Assembly: GCF_027052235.1 (NCBI RefSeq)
Contig: NZ_JALUFF010000068.1
Location: forward strand, 1 to 64,000
From: Thermococcus sp.
GTDB taxonomy: Archaea > Methanobacteriota_B > Thermococci > Thermococcales > Thermococcaceae
Direction of reading: 5' to 3'
DNA: 64,000 nucleotides
Shown: positions 20,474 to 28,826 of the stretch, in pieces
Position numbering within the stretch: the first letter of the stretch is position 1
How the letters are laid out: every line of letters starts with the position of its first letter
Notes under the pieces: model-generated
The model's database searches: none
Told to the model about the DNA's origin: nothing
Seen by the model: the letters and a program-made list of their open reading frames with translations, nothing else
Made by a program: the position numbers and the translations under genes

Positions 20474-20989
20474 ATGGGCTGGCTCTCATCGATCCTCTGG
20501 GCATTCTGGTACATACTCCCCGCTTACTTCGCTAACGCCTCCCCGGTTCTCGTCGGGGGCGGGAGGCCGATAGACGGTGGTAGGGTCTGGAGGGACGGGA
20601 GAAGGCTCCTCGGAGATGGAAAGACCTGGAGGGGCTTCATCGGTGGAGTTACCATTGGAACGCTCGTTGGGTTAATCCAGTACTTCATAACGCCCGGCTT
20701 CTACGGAGACCTCCCGACGGCCCTAAAGCTCGCGTTTCTCCTCTCCTTCGGAGCTCTGGTTGGTGATTTGATCGGGAGCTTCTTCAAGAGGCGCGCAAAC
20801 CTGCCGAGGGGAGCACCTGCAATAGGCCTCGACCAGCTCGGCTTTCTCATAAGTGCCTTGGCCTTCGCCTATCCTGTTAAGACCCTCTCCAGCGGGCAGA
20901 TTATATTCCTCCTAGTGGTTTCCCCCTTCGTCCACTGGGGGGCCAACTACCTCGCCTACAGGCTCGGCTGGAAGAGCGTACCGTGGTGA
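20474..20989 (+). CDS. carS: CDP-archaeol synthase
   Basis: This encodes 171 residues with about five membrane spans. It makes CDP-archaeol from CTP and digeranylgeranylglyceryl phosphate in archaeal lipid synthesis. Conserved segments are PAYFANASPVL, RPIDGGR, LLGDGKTWRGFIGG and GDLIGSFFKRR, then GAPAIGLDQLGFL. GGTGG precedes the ATG. This is the last core gene before the variable array. Confidence 0.93.
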   Translation: MGWLSSILWAFWYILPAYFANASPVLVGGGRPIDGGRVWRDGRRLLGDGKTWRGFIGGVTIGTLVGLIQYFITPGFYGDLPTALKLAFLLSFGALVGDLIGSFFKRRANLPRGAPAIGLDQLGFLISALAFAYPVKTLSSGQIIFLLVVSPFVHWGANYLAYRLGWKSVPW

Positions 20990-21035
20990 CTCTACATTTT
21001 TTGCTAACTATTTAAAGAAGTAGTAGAAATTTGAA

Positions 21036-21054
21036 TAGAAAAAGTATTTATATT
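21036..21054 (+). promoter_or_regulatory. Strong BRE/TATA promoter of the large secreted protein
   Basis: A purine-rich BRE followed by TATTTATATT at 21045-21054 lies about 30 bases before the expected transcription start near 21075. It resembles the promoter at 37449-37466 (both have GAATAGA, AAAGTAT and a TATA core). It is the only strong promoter seen before the array's full-length gene. Confidence 0.6.
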
Positions 21055-21085
21055 GTGGATGCAAGTTTAACGTTGGTGAGGTGGC

Positions 21086-24028
21086 TTGAGAAGAGTCCTC
21101 GGGTTCATGATGGTGGTAATCCTCCTGAGCTGGAGCGTTGCAACGGTGCATCCGGTAAGGGCAGAGCCTGTGACGAACGAGGCATACCAGGCCTTCTGGG
21201 ACATACTGAACAGGGAGGCCTGGCTCTACGCCCAGATTGAGGGCGGAAACTCCTCTGCCGTTGAAAAGTTCATCGATAATTCACGCCTCGGCTCTGAAAA
21301 CGCCATCAACATATCAACGCTGATATGGCAGTCCCTCCGGGAGCTGAAGTCCTCGGGCGTTAAGCTCTACTACACTGCCGACGAGCTCAGGCAAATGGCG
21401 GAGAACGTCAGCGAGAACGGTCTCCCCAACGAGACCGTTGAGGAGCTTAAAGCCCAGGGCTGGACCGATGACCAGATTAAGGCCCTTGAGGAGTACATAG
21501 CCAAGAACGCCGACAACATCACGGGAGATTTCAACATGAGCGCCTTCCTCCAGAACTTTTCGACGGCCTTTATGAGGGTTGCCTTCAAGTACAACCACTA
21601 CTGGGCCTATGGACTTGAAAAGCTGTTGAATCGGAACGCCTCTTCCCTTGACGTTCCGGTCGTTGTCATAACCCAGAGTCCGGAGGCTAGAAATGTTCCA
21701 ATCGCATGGGACGCTTTCGAGAACTTTACCGGCCTCTACAAAAACGCCGATCTCGCGACAAAGCTTTCCCTTGTCAGAAAACTTGAGAATAAAATCATCG
21801 ACATGGGGCAAAGCAGTGGGTGGAGAACCCTCTACTCAAAAAAGAACTTCCTAAGCGGTAGTTCGACCTCCTGTCAGCTTACCAAAGATCCGGCTCTCCT
21901 TGGAAACCTCTTCCGGAACGCGAGTATAACCTCCAAGAGGCTCCTCAACCAGACGTACTCGGTACCGGTTGGTTCTCTTCCCTCAGGAAGCGCCGGCTAC
22001 TACTACGAAACCCTGGCCGTTCGCTCATTCGTCAGCGGGGACTACATCATCGTCGAGCTCAGAAGAAAGTGGGAATCCCAGAAGGTTCTCAACGACTGCT
22101 CTATCCAGACAATCTCGGGTGAAAACTACACGATTTACTACTGGCGGGCCTTCGAAGCCCTTGAGGCTCTCAAGAACCTTGAATCAACGCTGGAGGCTGT
22201 GGAGAAGGGCAACGGCAACCCCGACCTTAGGGAGCTTGAGGCGAACCTTACCGACTCCCTTCCGGGTCTCTTCAAGACTGAAAAGATTGGCCATTACTGG
22301 AGGGGCTCCACGACCATTATCCACAGGTCAATTCCGGGTGACCCGCAACCTCCTGCGGTTGAGGGGACATCCTCAAGCGAGGCCTTCCTTGACCTCGGCG
22401 TCGAGGTCTCGGCCGCTGATGTAACGGAGAACTACGCGACCTACAGGGTCACGGTTGCCCTTCAGGCCGTTGGGGGCTCCGTTTCCGACGTTGACGTAAG
22501 CGTCAACGGAGACGGCCTCAGCGATTCAAAGCACTATAACGTAATAACTCCCTCCGATGGGGTCGTCAGGTGGACAACGAGGGCCAGCTCAAAGATATAT
22601 GGTTCTGGCTCAGTCAACGTCTCTGGAACCGTTGATGTTTATTACTCGGTTCCCTATGCCACTCCCACATCCATAGGCCTTCCGGGGGACGCCGGAACTG
22701 TGGATTCAAACGATAGAAAGCATGTAAACAAGGAATACTCCGAGACGATACGCTTGGGCACTCCCATTAAGCCGGGCAAGGTAACGTTTAAGATAATCCC
22801 GAGCGACAGTACGGTCAGGCCGGGAAGCAACGTGACCTTTAAGGTGGAGGTGATAAACAACAACGACAAGCCGATAAACGCGGAGTACACCCTGGACGTT
22901 GCCTATCCGCTGGACGGGGAGAGCGCAACCGCGAGCTTTTCAAACTCGACCATAGTTCAGAAAGGTGACCCATGGGTTGATGTGGCCGGAAGGGTTTACT
23001 ACGCCTCAACCGGAACATTCCACTACTCAGGCGTGCTCAAGTTCGAGGGCTTTTCAAAGACCGTTGAGGGTGATATTGTGGTCAGTTCGAACGCGAACTC
23101 AAGCGGAAGCGACCCCGCACCTTCGAACGGAAGGCTTACGATAGTCAGTGTAACTCCTGAGCCTGAGTATCCAAAGGAGGGTGATACCGTGGGCTTTAAT
23201 GTCAAAATAGGTAGCACTTATCCGAGTACTGAGAGGGCTTTGGTTAAGCTTTATGTTGATGGTGAGCTTAAGGATTCGAAGCCCCTTAACGTTACCACTT
23301 CTGGTGTTTCCGTGACTCTGCACTGGCTTGCGAAGGCAGGGGAGCATGATTACACTGTCAAGCTCTACAGGCTGGTTAATGACCAGGAACTGTGGGAGGA
23401 TTCTATTGAGGGAACAGTTAATGTTACCAGAGATAGTGTTGAGATTGTAAAGGTAGAATGCCCTGAGCGAGTGGGGCTTGGAGAAACTGTTACTTGTAGA
23501 ATATACCTTAAGAACAATCTTGGGGAGAGGGTCAGTATTAACACGAAGGATGTATTCCTGTACGGTCATCCTTATGATGAGTACCTCCACCAGTCAAGGA
23601 CAGTGAAAATTGAGTATCCAATTCAGAATTCAATTAATATTGACCCAAATCACACGGAGGTGTTACTCGTGGCACCTATCAAAATCCCAGAAGACAAAAC
23701 ACTGTTGAACTACCAGTACGTATATGATCCTCACGTGGGGGATGGAACATTCGATTGGACAGACACGAACTATACTTTGTCCATTCAAATAGACATGCCA
23801 TATCCTCAAAAGGACGTAACCATTAATAAAACAATAACCCTCTATTACTTCGGAAGTCAACTAATGCAGGAAGACTCTAAAAAATTTGCTTATGCACTTA
23901 TAGATGGATTCTTGGTGCCAGGAGTGAGTGCTTATATAGCCCTATTTATGGGGCTAGGACCAATTGGAACAGCAATAGTAGGAGGTATTGTTTTAACAGT
24001 AGCAGTTTACATAGAAATAAGAAACTAG
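21086..24028 (+). CDS. Large secreted protein with Ig-like segment and exchangeable hydrophobic C-terminus (candidate effector)
   Basis: This encodes 980 residues and starts at a TTG with GGTGAGG four bases upstream. The signal peptide is residues 1-26 (cut near VRA). Residues 27-400 are helical with many N-glycosylation sequons and two distant Cys. From about 430 the protein is beta-rich; a CARDB-like Ig domain spans about 682-795 (TPEPEYPKEGDTVGFNVKIG). A second sandwich follows (CPERVGLGETVTCRIYL). The last 50 residues are a two-helix glycine-rich hydrophobic hairpin (GLGPIGTAIVGGIVL). Base composition drops abruptly to AT-rich near 23430, inside the gene. Truncated relatives lie downstream. 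Function is inferred: carrier plus variable tip. Confidence 0.75.
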   Translation: MRRVLGFMMVVILLSWSVATVHPVRAEPVTNEAYQAFWDILNREAWLYAQIEGGNSSAVEKFIDNSRLGSENAINISTLIWQSLRELKSSGVKLYYTADELRQMAENVSENGLPNETVEELKAQGWTDDQIKALEEYIAKNADNITGDFNMSAFLQNFSTAFMRVAFKYNHYWAYGLEKLLNRNASSLDVPVVVITQSPEARNVPIAWDAFENFTGLYKNADLATKLSLVRKLENKIIDMGQSSGWRTLYSKKNFLSGSSTSCQLTKDPALLGNLFRNASITSKRLLNQTYSVPVGSLPSGSAGYYYETLAVRSFVSGDYIIVELRRKWESQKVLNDCSIQTISGENYTIYYWRAFEALEALKNLESTLEAVEKGNGNPDLRELEANLTDSLPGLFKTEKIGHYWRGSTTIIHRSIPGDPQPPAVEGTSSSEAFLDLGVEVSAADVTENYATYRVTVALQAVGGSVSDVDVSVNGDGLSDSKHYNVITPSDGVVRWTTRASSKIYGSGSVNVSGTVDVYYSVPYATPTSIGLPGDAGTVDSNDRKHVNKEYSETIRLGTPIKPGKVTFKIIPSDSTVRPGSNVTFKVEVINNNDKPINAEYTLDVAYPLDGESATASFSNSTIVQKGDPWVDVAGRVYYASTGTFHYSGVLKFEGFSKTVEGDIVVSSNANSSGSDPAPSNGRLTIVSVTPEPEYPKEGDTVGFNVKIGSTYPSTERALVKLYVDGELKDSKPLNVTTSGVSVTLHWLAKAGEHDYTVKLYRLVNDQELWEDSIEGTVNVTRDSVEIVKVECPERVGLGETVTCRIYLKNNLGERVSINTKDVFLYGHPYDEYLHQSRTVKIEYPIQNSINIDPNHTEVLLVAPIKIPEDKTLLNYQYVYDPHVGDGTFDWTDTNYTLSIQIDMPYPQKDVTINKTITLYYFGSQLMQEDSKKFAYALIDGFLVPGVSAYIALFMGLGPIGTAIVGGIVLTVAVYIEIRN
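23228..23294 (+). repeat. 67-bp perfect direct repeat, copy 1
   Basis: It is identical to 31764-31830 and lies in the same reading frame and the same position of the Ig-like domain (ERALVKLYVDGELKDSKPLN). Similarity continues for another 110 bases in patches, including a 29-base identical block. Recombination here would place the downstream orphan C-terminus on the full-length gene. Confidence 0.9.
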
Positions 24029-24041
24029 GGGGTGTGAAACT

Positions 24042-24326
24042 ATGTCAGGGAGCTTTCTATACTATCTTGACTTTTATATAACTCCTGGGATTTTTGTACT
24101 TGGAATAATCATGACATACTTCCATCTGAAGAGAGGCAAAGTAAATTTGGCAAAGAGGAATGCCTTGGCCCTACCAATGTTGATTTCCTATCTAACATGG
24201 TTCAGGCTTGTAATTCCATATGCACTCTACTATGACCCAAACTATATTCTAGTTCTCCTGATTACCATATTGGCATTTACATTGTACCCCGTAGTGTTAT
24301 TAAGGCTATACCCTAATGAAGATTAG
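24042..24326 (+). CDS. Small three-span membrane protein, candidate immunity partner
   Basis: This encodes 94 residues and begins 13 bases after the large secreted gene, with GGGGGTG as ribosome binding site. There are three hydrophobic spans (IFVLGIIMTYF; LALPMLISYLTWF; ILVLLITILAFTLYPVVLL). It has no known motif. Its tight coupling to the gene with the hydrophobic tip, and the repetition of this pattern in each downstream cassette, suggest a protecting or anchoring partner. Confidence 0.6.
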   Translation: MSGSFLYYLDFYITPGIFVLGIIMTYFHLKRGKVNLAKRNALALPMLISYLTWFRLVIPYALYYDPNYILVLLITILAFTLYPVVLLRLYPNED

Positions 24327-24458
24327 TCATAGCTTTGAATTAGATTCAGTGCCACAAAGACCCAAGAGACGACAAAAATGGATCTAAATTAGAACGCCCT
24401 GACCAAAAATACCGCCTGCCTTTTTCTTTTTCCCGATAGGGTTGACCCGGGTGATAAT

Positions 24459-25367
24459 GTGATAGCGTTCATAACTATTGAGAATACTGCTGATTATGCT
24501 CAGACTTGGCCTGTGGAGCTCGTGGATGACACTGGCAACGTGTGGTGGCCGGAGCCTGATAAATACGTTTTGGGTACTAACTACACGCTCTCAGAGGGGA
24601 TTATCACAATACAACCACATAAGACAGCTCACATCATGGTTACGGGGATTGAAGTATATCAGAATACTACCTTTTACCTCAAAGTCGGCGGAATCACAAT
24701 GGCCATGGCGTACGTGGAAGTTAAGCCTGCAACAGTATCCAAGGCTTTTATGGAGTGCAGTAATCTAAAACTATCGGCGAATAAGGGGGATTTGACCTTA
24801 AACATGAAATGTGATGTGTACTTTACGAATCCTACAGGGGTTCAATGGAATATAACTCGCATTGATACAGAGGCCCATGTACTCAAGACACCGCATACAA
24901 AGGATTTAACAATCGAGCCAACTAAGACGATAATAACACACACTATCCCACCTGGGGGAGTTGGAGAGTTTGAGCTCGAGTTCCATGACGTCCTGCCTCA
25001 GAGTGGGTTCATCGAAACGGGATTGAAACTGAAGGACTTGGCAGGGGCTAAGGTTCCAGTGCAGGTGAACTTCACGGTCTACGCAAACGATCATCCATAC
25101 GTCAAAACTTCGCAGGGTATACTCGATTTGACTTACACGGCAACTCAATATGTGAAGATAGAGATCAACAAACAAAAAGTTATAGAGCATTTTGCAGTTA
25201 GTGTAAGTGTGGGAGTCACTGCTGGAGCTGTAACTGCGTATATACTCGAATGTACTGAAACAGGAGCTGCTATTGGCTCAGCTATTCCGGGTGGTGGGAC
25301 TTTAGTTGGGGCTACGGTAGGGTTTATCTTTGGAGTTGTAACGTACGAAATATTGGGGTTGCCATAG
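24459..25367 (+). CDS. Orphan C-terminal cassette with glycine-rich bacteriocin-like tail
   Basis: This encodes 302 residues from a GTG with GGTGAT nearby. It has no signal peptide. Recognisable homology to the orphan at 31710 begins even before the GTG (frame reads PDRVDPGDNV), so it is a 5'-truncated copy. It shares the segment around VGGITMAMAYVEV with the other cassettes. The last 65 residues are two hydrophobic helices rich in small residues (VSVGVTAGAVTAYIL; GSAIPGGGTLVGATVGF), which resemble pore-forming peptide bacteriocins. Whether it is expressed is unclear. Confidence 0.6.
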   Translation: MIAFITIENTADYAQTWPVELVDDTGNVWWPEPDKYVLGTNYTLSEGIITIQPHKTAHIMVTGIEVYQNTTFYLKVGGITMAMAYVEVKPATVSKAFMECSNLKLSANKGDLTLNMKCDVYFTNPTGVQWNITRIDTEAHVLKTPHTKDLTIEPTKTIITHTIPPGGVGEFELEFHDVLPQSGFIETGLKLKDLAGAKVPVQVNFTVYANDHPYVKTSQGILDLTYTATQYVKIEINKQKVIEHFAVSVSVGVTAGAVTAYILECTETGAAIGSAIPGGGTLVGATVGFIFGVVTYEILGLP

Positions 25368-25385
25368 GGGTGATAGCAATGAGCT

Positions 25386-25613
25386 TTGCGAAAAATCTCC
25401 TCTCGGGGTTTTTCTCTCTTCCTTATCTCCTCTCTAATCATGGGAGTGAAGTCGAACTATTGGACTTGTATATTTCCTTTCTCGTTCGTTGCCTCTGGCG
25501 AAGCATTAAAAGGGGTTATAATTGCGGCGAAGGCAGGCAAACGTGCAAAGACAGCATGGGAGATTTTTAAGATTGCGCAGGGATTCATAAGGGGAATACT
25601 GAAGAAGTGGTGA
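25386..25613 (+). CDS. Short ORF with amphipathic cationic tail (module fragment)
   Basis: A TTG start gives 75 residues: a short hydrophobic N-terminus, then a Lys/Ala-rich amphipathic C-terminus (GVIIAAKAGKRAKTAWEIF, ending ILKKW). An ATG at 25379 with a better-placed GGGGTGA opens another frame that ends at 25570 and gives a less natural protein, so a frameshift may separate the two. It stands directly before a membrane protein gene, as the other modules do. Confidence 0.35.
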   Translation: MRKISSRGFSLFLISSLIMGVKSNYWTCIFPFSFVASGEALKGVIIAAKAGKRAKTAWEIFKIAQGFIRGILKKW

Positions 25614-25619
25614 TCCAAA

Positions 25620-26186
25620 ATGGGAGTGGAAATTCTCATTTTACTCCTTTATCTTTCCCTTATCCTAGGTGCAGCCATAGGAATTAAAACAAAATCATTC
25701 CATCAAGGCTTAGCAATTTTGGTGTTTTCATCGGCGTTCGTGGCAGGAATTAAGTACAATGAGTCGTTTATTGTAGTTGTGTCATGGTTCTTCTTGTCCA
25801 TCTTGTCCTCTTATCTGTTCTACTTTGAGTATGAACGGCCTCTTTCTAGACTTGAAGGGGATGAAAGTGTTGGGGACGTTATACTGGGATATCTCATTGG
25901 ATTCTTTATAGTGTTGGTCCTTAAGCTTCATGGCGTAGGTTGGGTTCTTTCTCTTTTGGCAAGTTATTGGGCGTTTCATTTAATGTTGCTAATAGACTAC
26001 GGAAAGAACCGGAGGGCTTTTTATCTTCTTAAAATCCCCTACATTGTTTTGTCCTCGGGCGCTCTGATTGAAGAGTTTGGGACTCAAGGGGAGCTATTGC
26101 CGTTCCTCATTGCTTATTTAGCCTGTTTTGTCCTGTGGCTGAAGTTTGACCTTCCGAGGATGTGGAGGCCTCCGAGAATAACTTAA
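25620..26186 (+). CDS. Multi-span membrane protein, candidate immunity family
   Basis: This encodes 188 residues with about six spans. It is the best intact reference for a family repeated in this array: an N-terminus like LLYLSLILGAAIGIK, a cytoplasmic FEYERPLSRLEG loop, then YLLKIPYIVLSSGALIEEF and the end LKFDLPRMWRPPRIT. The genes at 27090 and 27901 share the KIPYPL...EQ block and the latter shares the PRIT end. It starts seven bases after the preceding short module. Confidence 0.65.
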   Translation: MGVEILILLLYLSLILGAAIGIKTKSFHQGLAILVFSSAFVAGIKYNESFIVVVSWFFLSILSSYLFYFEYERPLSRLEGDESVGDVILGYLIGFFIVLVLKLHGVGWVLSLLASYWAFHLMLLIDYGKNRRAFYLLKIPYIVLSSGALIEEFGTQGELLPFLIAYLACFVLWLKFDLPRMWRPPRIT

Positions 26187-26260
26187 TTTATTTCTCCTTC
26201 TTTTTGAGCAGGAGAGTGAGAAATATAAGTAAATCCATGGGACTCTTGGGGTGAAGGATA

Positions 26261-26983
26261 ATGAAGGGGTTGGGTCTGAAGAAATCTCTCTCGTCTCTTA
26301 TCGTTTTCCAGTTATCTTTAACGTTCATTCTAGTTCATGAAAAAGTGCCCTCTCATTATATTTTTGATATTTGGATATTCCCTTTGGCTCTCCTTCTGGT
26401 GTTTTTGTGGATGGGAGTTAAAGGGACTGCTGGGGAACTTCTTGCTGGATGGTTCTTTCTGGGGTTGATAGGCTTCGGTTTATCTGTTAATGTTCCATGG
26501 ATTGTCAGGCCCCTCGTCTTGGTTGTCTCTGCTTTGTGGTTTTTGCTGTGCCTGGACCTTAAAAATGTGGACTGGACAGGTTATCTTGCCAAGGTAATTT
26601 TGAACTTAACCCCTTGGAAAAGGCGGTTTTTAGTCATTGTAACGGGATTTTCTGTCTTGGTATTTACATTTAAGTTGCTAAACGATTCACCAATGTCATT
26701 GTGGGCCAAGTTTTTTATTGTTCTGATGTATTTGGTAGTTTTTGTAGCCTTCCTTATGTTATCAAAGAAATACAGAGACATGAACAGTAGGAAGGGAATC
26801 CTTCGGTTTTCTGTTTTGGTTTTTATTTTTATCGGCATCTACGTTAAAGTAAGAAACAACATGGGCTTTATTCTCCAAGTTATCGTTGTCCCATTTTTAT
26901 GGACGGCTCTCTTGGCGTTGGTTGAATTTTCTAATGGGTGTTCACAGGGGCGAGATAATGGCATCAGCGTACGTAGAGGTTAA
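26261..26983 (+). CDS. Seven-span membrane protein with altered C-terminus
   Basis: This encodes 240 residues, mostly hydrophobic. Its leader, a 20-base stretch ending ATGAAG, is identical to that of the gene at 34551. The last 15 residues (SNGCSQGRDNGISVRRG) are polar and unlike a membrane protein end. They run through a fragment of a secreted cassette in another frame, so a deletion seems to have joined this gene to the remnant at 26958. No family was recognised. Confidence 0.55.
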   Translation: MKGLGLKKSLSSLIVFQLSLTFILVHEKVPSHYIFDIWIFPLALLLVFLWMGVKGTAGELLAGWFFLGLIGFGLSVNVPWIVRPLVLVVSALWFLLCLDLKNVDWTGYLAKVILNLTPWKRRFLVIVTGFSVLVFTFKLLNDSPMSLWAKFFIVLMYLVVFVAFLMLSKKYRDMNSRKGILRFSVLVFIFIGIYVKVRNNMGFILQVIVVPFLWTALLALVEFSNGCSQGRDNGISVRRG

Positions 26984-27044
26984 TGGTGCTCCTTACTTGG
27001 GGATAATGATTAATAATCAAGTGGGCATTCGGCTGGAGATTTAA
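26958..27044 (+). pseudogene. Remnant of a secreted cassette (MASAYVEV fragment)
   Basis: The 28 codons begin MASAYVEVNGAP, which matches the strand EMASAKVNV of the 31710 cassette and TMAMAYVEV of the 24459 cassette. Everything upstream is missing and the tail is short. It is followed by the membrane gene at 27090, keeping the module-then-membrane-gene order. Confidence 0.55.
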
Positions 27045-27089
27045 GAGCCTCATGAAGAATTTAAGAACGAATCTTCGGAGGTGATTAAT

Positions 27090-27650
27090 ATGGTGAACTT
27101 AGAACTTAAACATAATAGACGCTATCAGAATATACTTGCTCTACTACTCCTCTGGGAATTGTTTGTTTCAGGGTTGGCAGCATTCCTCAAAAGCTATAGT
27201 GGACTTGTTATGGTTATAGTTGAATCTCTGTTTTGGATAGGGTATCTGTGGTTGTTTGTCGTGTATCCTTTCCTGCTTCAGGTGTTTCATTCCACTACCA
27301 AAGAAGAAAACGTATTATTGATACTGGGGGCTTCTATTGGTATAATAGCACTCTCAAGTGGCATGGCTTTTGGGTTATTCAAAATGGGATTTGGATGTGT
27401 TATCTCTTTAATGGTTGCGTATACTGGGGTTTATTTAGCTCTGATTCTCATTTTTGAACCTGGCATTAGGTTCCAATATCTATTCAAAATTCCATACCCA
27501 CTACTCGCCCCTCTTGCTTTAATCGAACAGCTGAGCCTCCAAATTTGGTTAATTCCATTTATAATCATCCACTACATCGTAATGACCCTCTGGATCGGGC
27601 ATGATGTTTTAGGGGGTTCGGAGGGTCATTATAAAACTGGTAAAAACTGA
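27090..27650 (+). CDS. Multi-span membrane protein, candidate immunity family
   Basis: This encodes 186 residues. GGAGGTGA at 27077-27084 selects the ATG at 27090 over the in-frame GTG at 27081. There are about six spans. The block FKIPYPLLAPLALIEQL matches KIPYIVLSSGALIEEF of the 25620 protein, and the C-terminal span is in the same position, so these are paralogues that have diverged strongly. Confidence 0.6.
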   Translation: MVNLELKHNRRYQNILALLLLWELFVSGLAAFLKSYSGLVMVIVESLFWIGYLWLFVVYPFLLQVFHSTTKEENVLLILGASIGIIALSSGMAFGLFKMGFGCVISLMVAYTGVYLALILIFEPGIRFQYLFKIPYPLLAPLALIEQLSLQIWLIPFIIIHYIVMTLWIGHDVLGGSEGHYKTGKN

Positions 27651-27679
27651 AGGATAGTAAAGATCAGCTGGTGGAGTTA

Positions 27680-27808
27680 ATGATACTCGCCTTGAACTGG
27701 TTTGTTACCTCACTTTACGTCTCAATTATCTCCAGTTGTTACTATGGCGAACAAAGTCCCACCATCTGGTGGGAGAGCTTTTTCCACTACGCTCTAACGC
27801 TTTGCTGA
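27680..27808 (+). other. 42-codon ORF with good ribosome binding site
   Basis: GGTGGAG precedes the ATG; the product is short and partly hydrophobic (LNWFVTSLYVSIISS, then WWESFFHYALTL). It may be a decayed membrane gene or a small peptide. A promoter-like AT-rich stretch follows before the next gene. Confidence 0.25.
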
Positions 27809-27900
27809 ATATAAGCAAAAAAGAACTTTAAAAGCCAGGTTTAAATTCCCTCAATACCGTTTGTTAGGGCAGTGGAAGGGTCCAGAGGAAGGTGATGTAC

Positions 27901-28477
27901 ATGGTTTGGATGTACCTGCTTTACATCTTTCTTTTCATTTCACTGGTCAATCTAAAGATAAGCAAGTCAATCCACAGGACGCTGACAATTTTAATCTTTG
28001 GTGAGATATTTGTTTCCCTTTTGACGGGATTCTCCCGTAATGATGCCAGTCCCCTTTTGAGTGCCTCCGTGGTGGCCATTTTCACATCCATAACTGTGGT
28101 GTTCTTTGATGTCAAATACACCGGTTTGCGGGAGCGAGATATTAAATCTCAGAACGTTATGTTGCCTCTGTTGGTTACATTAATGGCCATTGCACTGTTT
28201 TTTAGGGCGGGAATAATAACGTCCGTCCTGATTGGATATTTCGGTGTTTATCTGGCGTTCCTTTTTTACTTTGAGTCAAAGAAAATACCCGATGCGCAGT
28301 ACCGAAAATATTATTATCTGCTTAAACTTCCCTACCCGTTGTTTGGCCCTTAACTCTGCTGGAGCAGTTTGGTTTTTAGTATCTCTGGTGCCTCTCATCA
28401 CGTTGCACTACCTCATAACATTCCTCTGGCTAAAAATCGAACTGCCTCGGAAAAATATAGTCCCCAGAATAACGTGA
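27901..28477 (+). pseudogene. Frameshifted membrane protein of the candidate immunity family
   Basis: The first frame ends at 28353 after KLPYPLFGP. Restoring one base in the C-run at about 28348 and one in the T-run at about 28373-28377 gives GPLTLLEQFGFLVSLVPLI and an uninterrupted protein ending in PRIT. This aligns with KIPYPLLAPLALIEQL (27090) and with the end of the 25620 protein. Both breaks are single-base losses in homopolymers within 30 bases, so decay or sequencing error must be considered. GGAAGGTGAT supports the ATG at 27901. Confidence 0.7.
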
Positions 28478-28486
28478 GGTGGGAGT

Positions 28487-28752
28487 ATGGTTTATACAAT
28501 CTCGTAATCTTACTCTTGTACTCTTTTCTTTTTGGTGGTGTTATAATGGTATGGAGGAGATTTTATCAAATTGCTCTTTTGCTTTTGATGTTTTCAGCAA
28601 GCTTGCCTCATCCATTTATCATCTCTGGTAATATTCTCGGAAGTCCCATATATGGTTCAATCTTGGCGTTTCTACACCTGCTTACCTGTTACATACAGTA
28701 TGAATGCCGTTCAGGAAGTTTTCGGGCGATAAAAGAAGTTTTGACGATGTGA
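28487..28752 (+). pseudogene. Frameshifted and truncated membrane gene copy
   Basis: GAGGTGGGAG precedes an ATG at 28487, but that frame stops after six codons. One added base near 28500 continues as VILLLYSFLFGGVIMVW and LLMFSASL, similar to the N-terminus of the 25620 family. The protein stops at 28752, about half-length, where the next cassette begins, so the 3' half is lost. Confidence 0.55.
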
Positions 28753-28826
28753 TTTTGGAGAGTATCTCTGGCCATACCTCGGTGTTTCTCATCAAAAAGG
28801 GTGGAAGATGAACGGTTCAAAAATAC

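Noticed and set aside
21086-24028. S-layer or pullulanase-type surface enzyme
   Set aside because: No catalytic motif or S-layer domain is visible, and the truncated tip copies downstream are not typical of such genes.
28340-28380. Programmed ribosomal frameshifting in the membrane gene
   Set aside because: Two shifts in 30 bases without slippery heptamer or structure, and similar breaks in neighbours, fit decay or sequencing error better.
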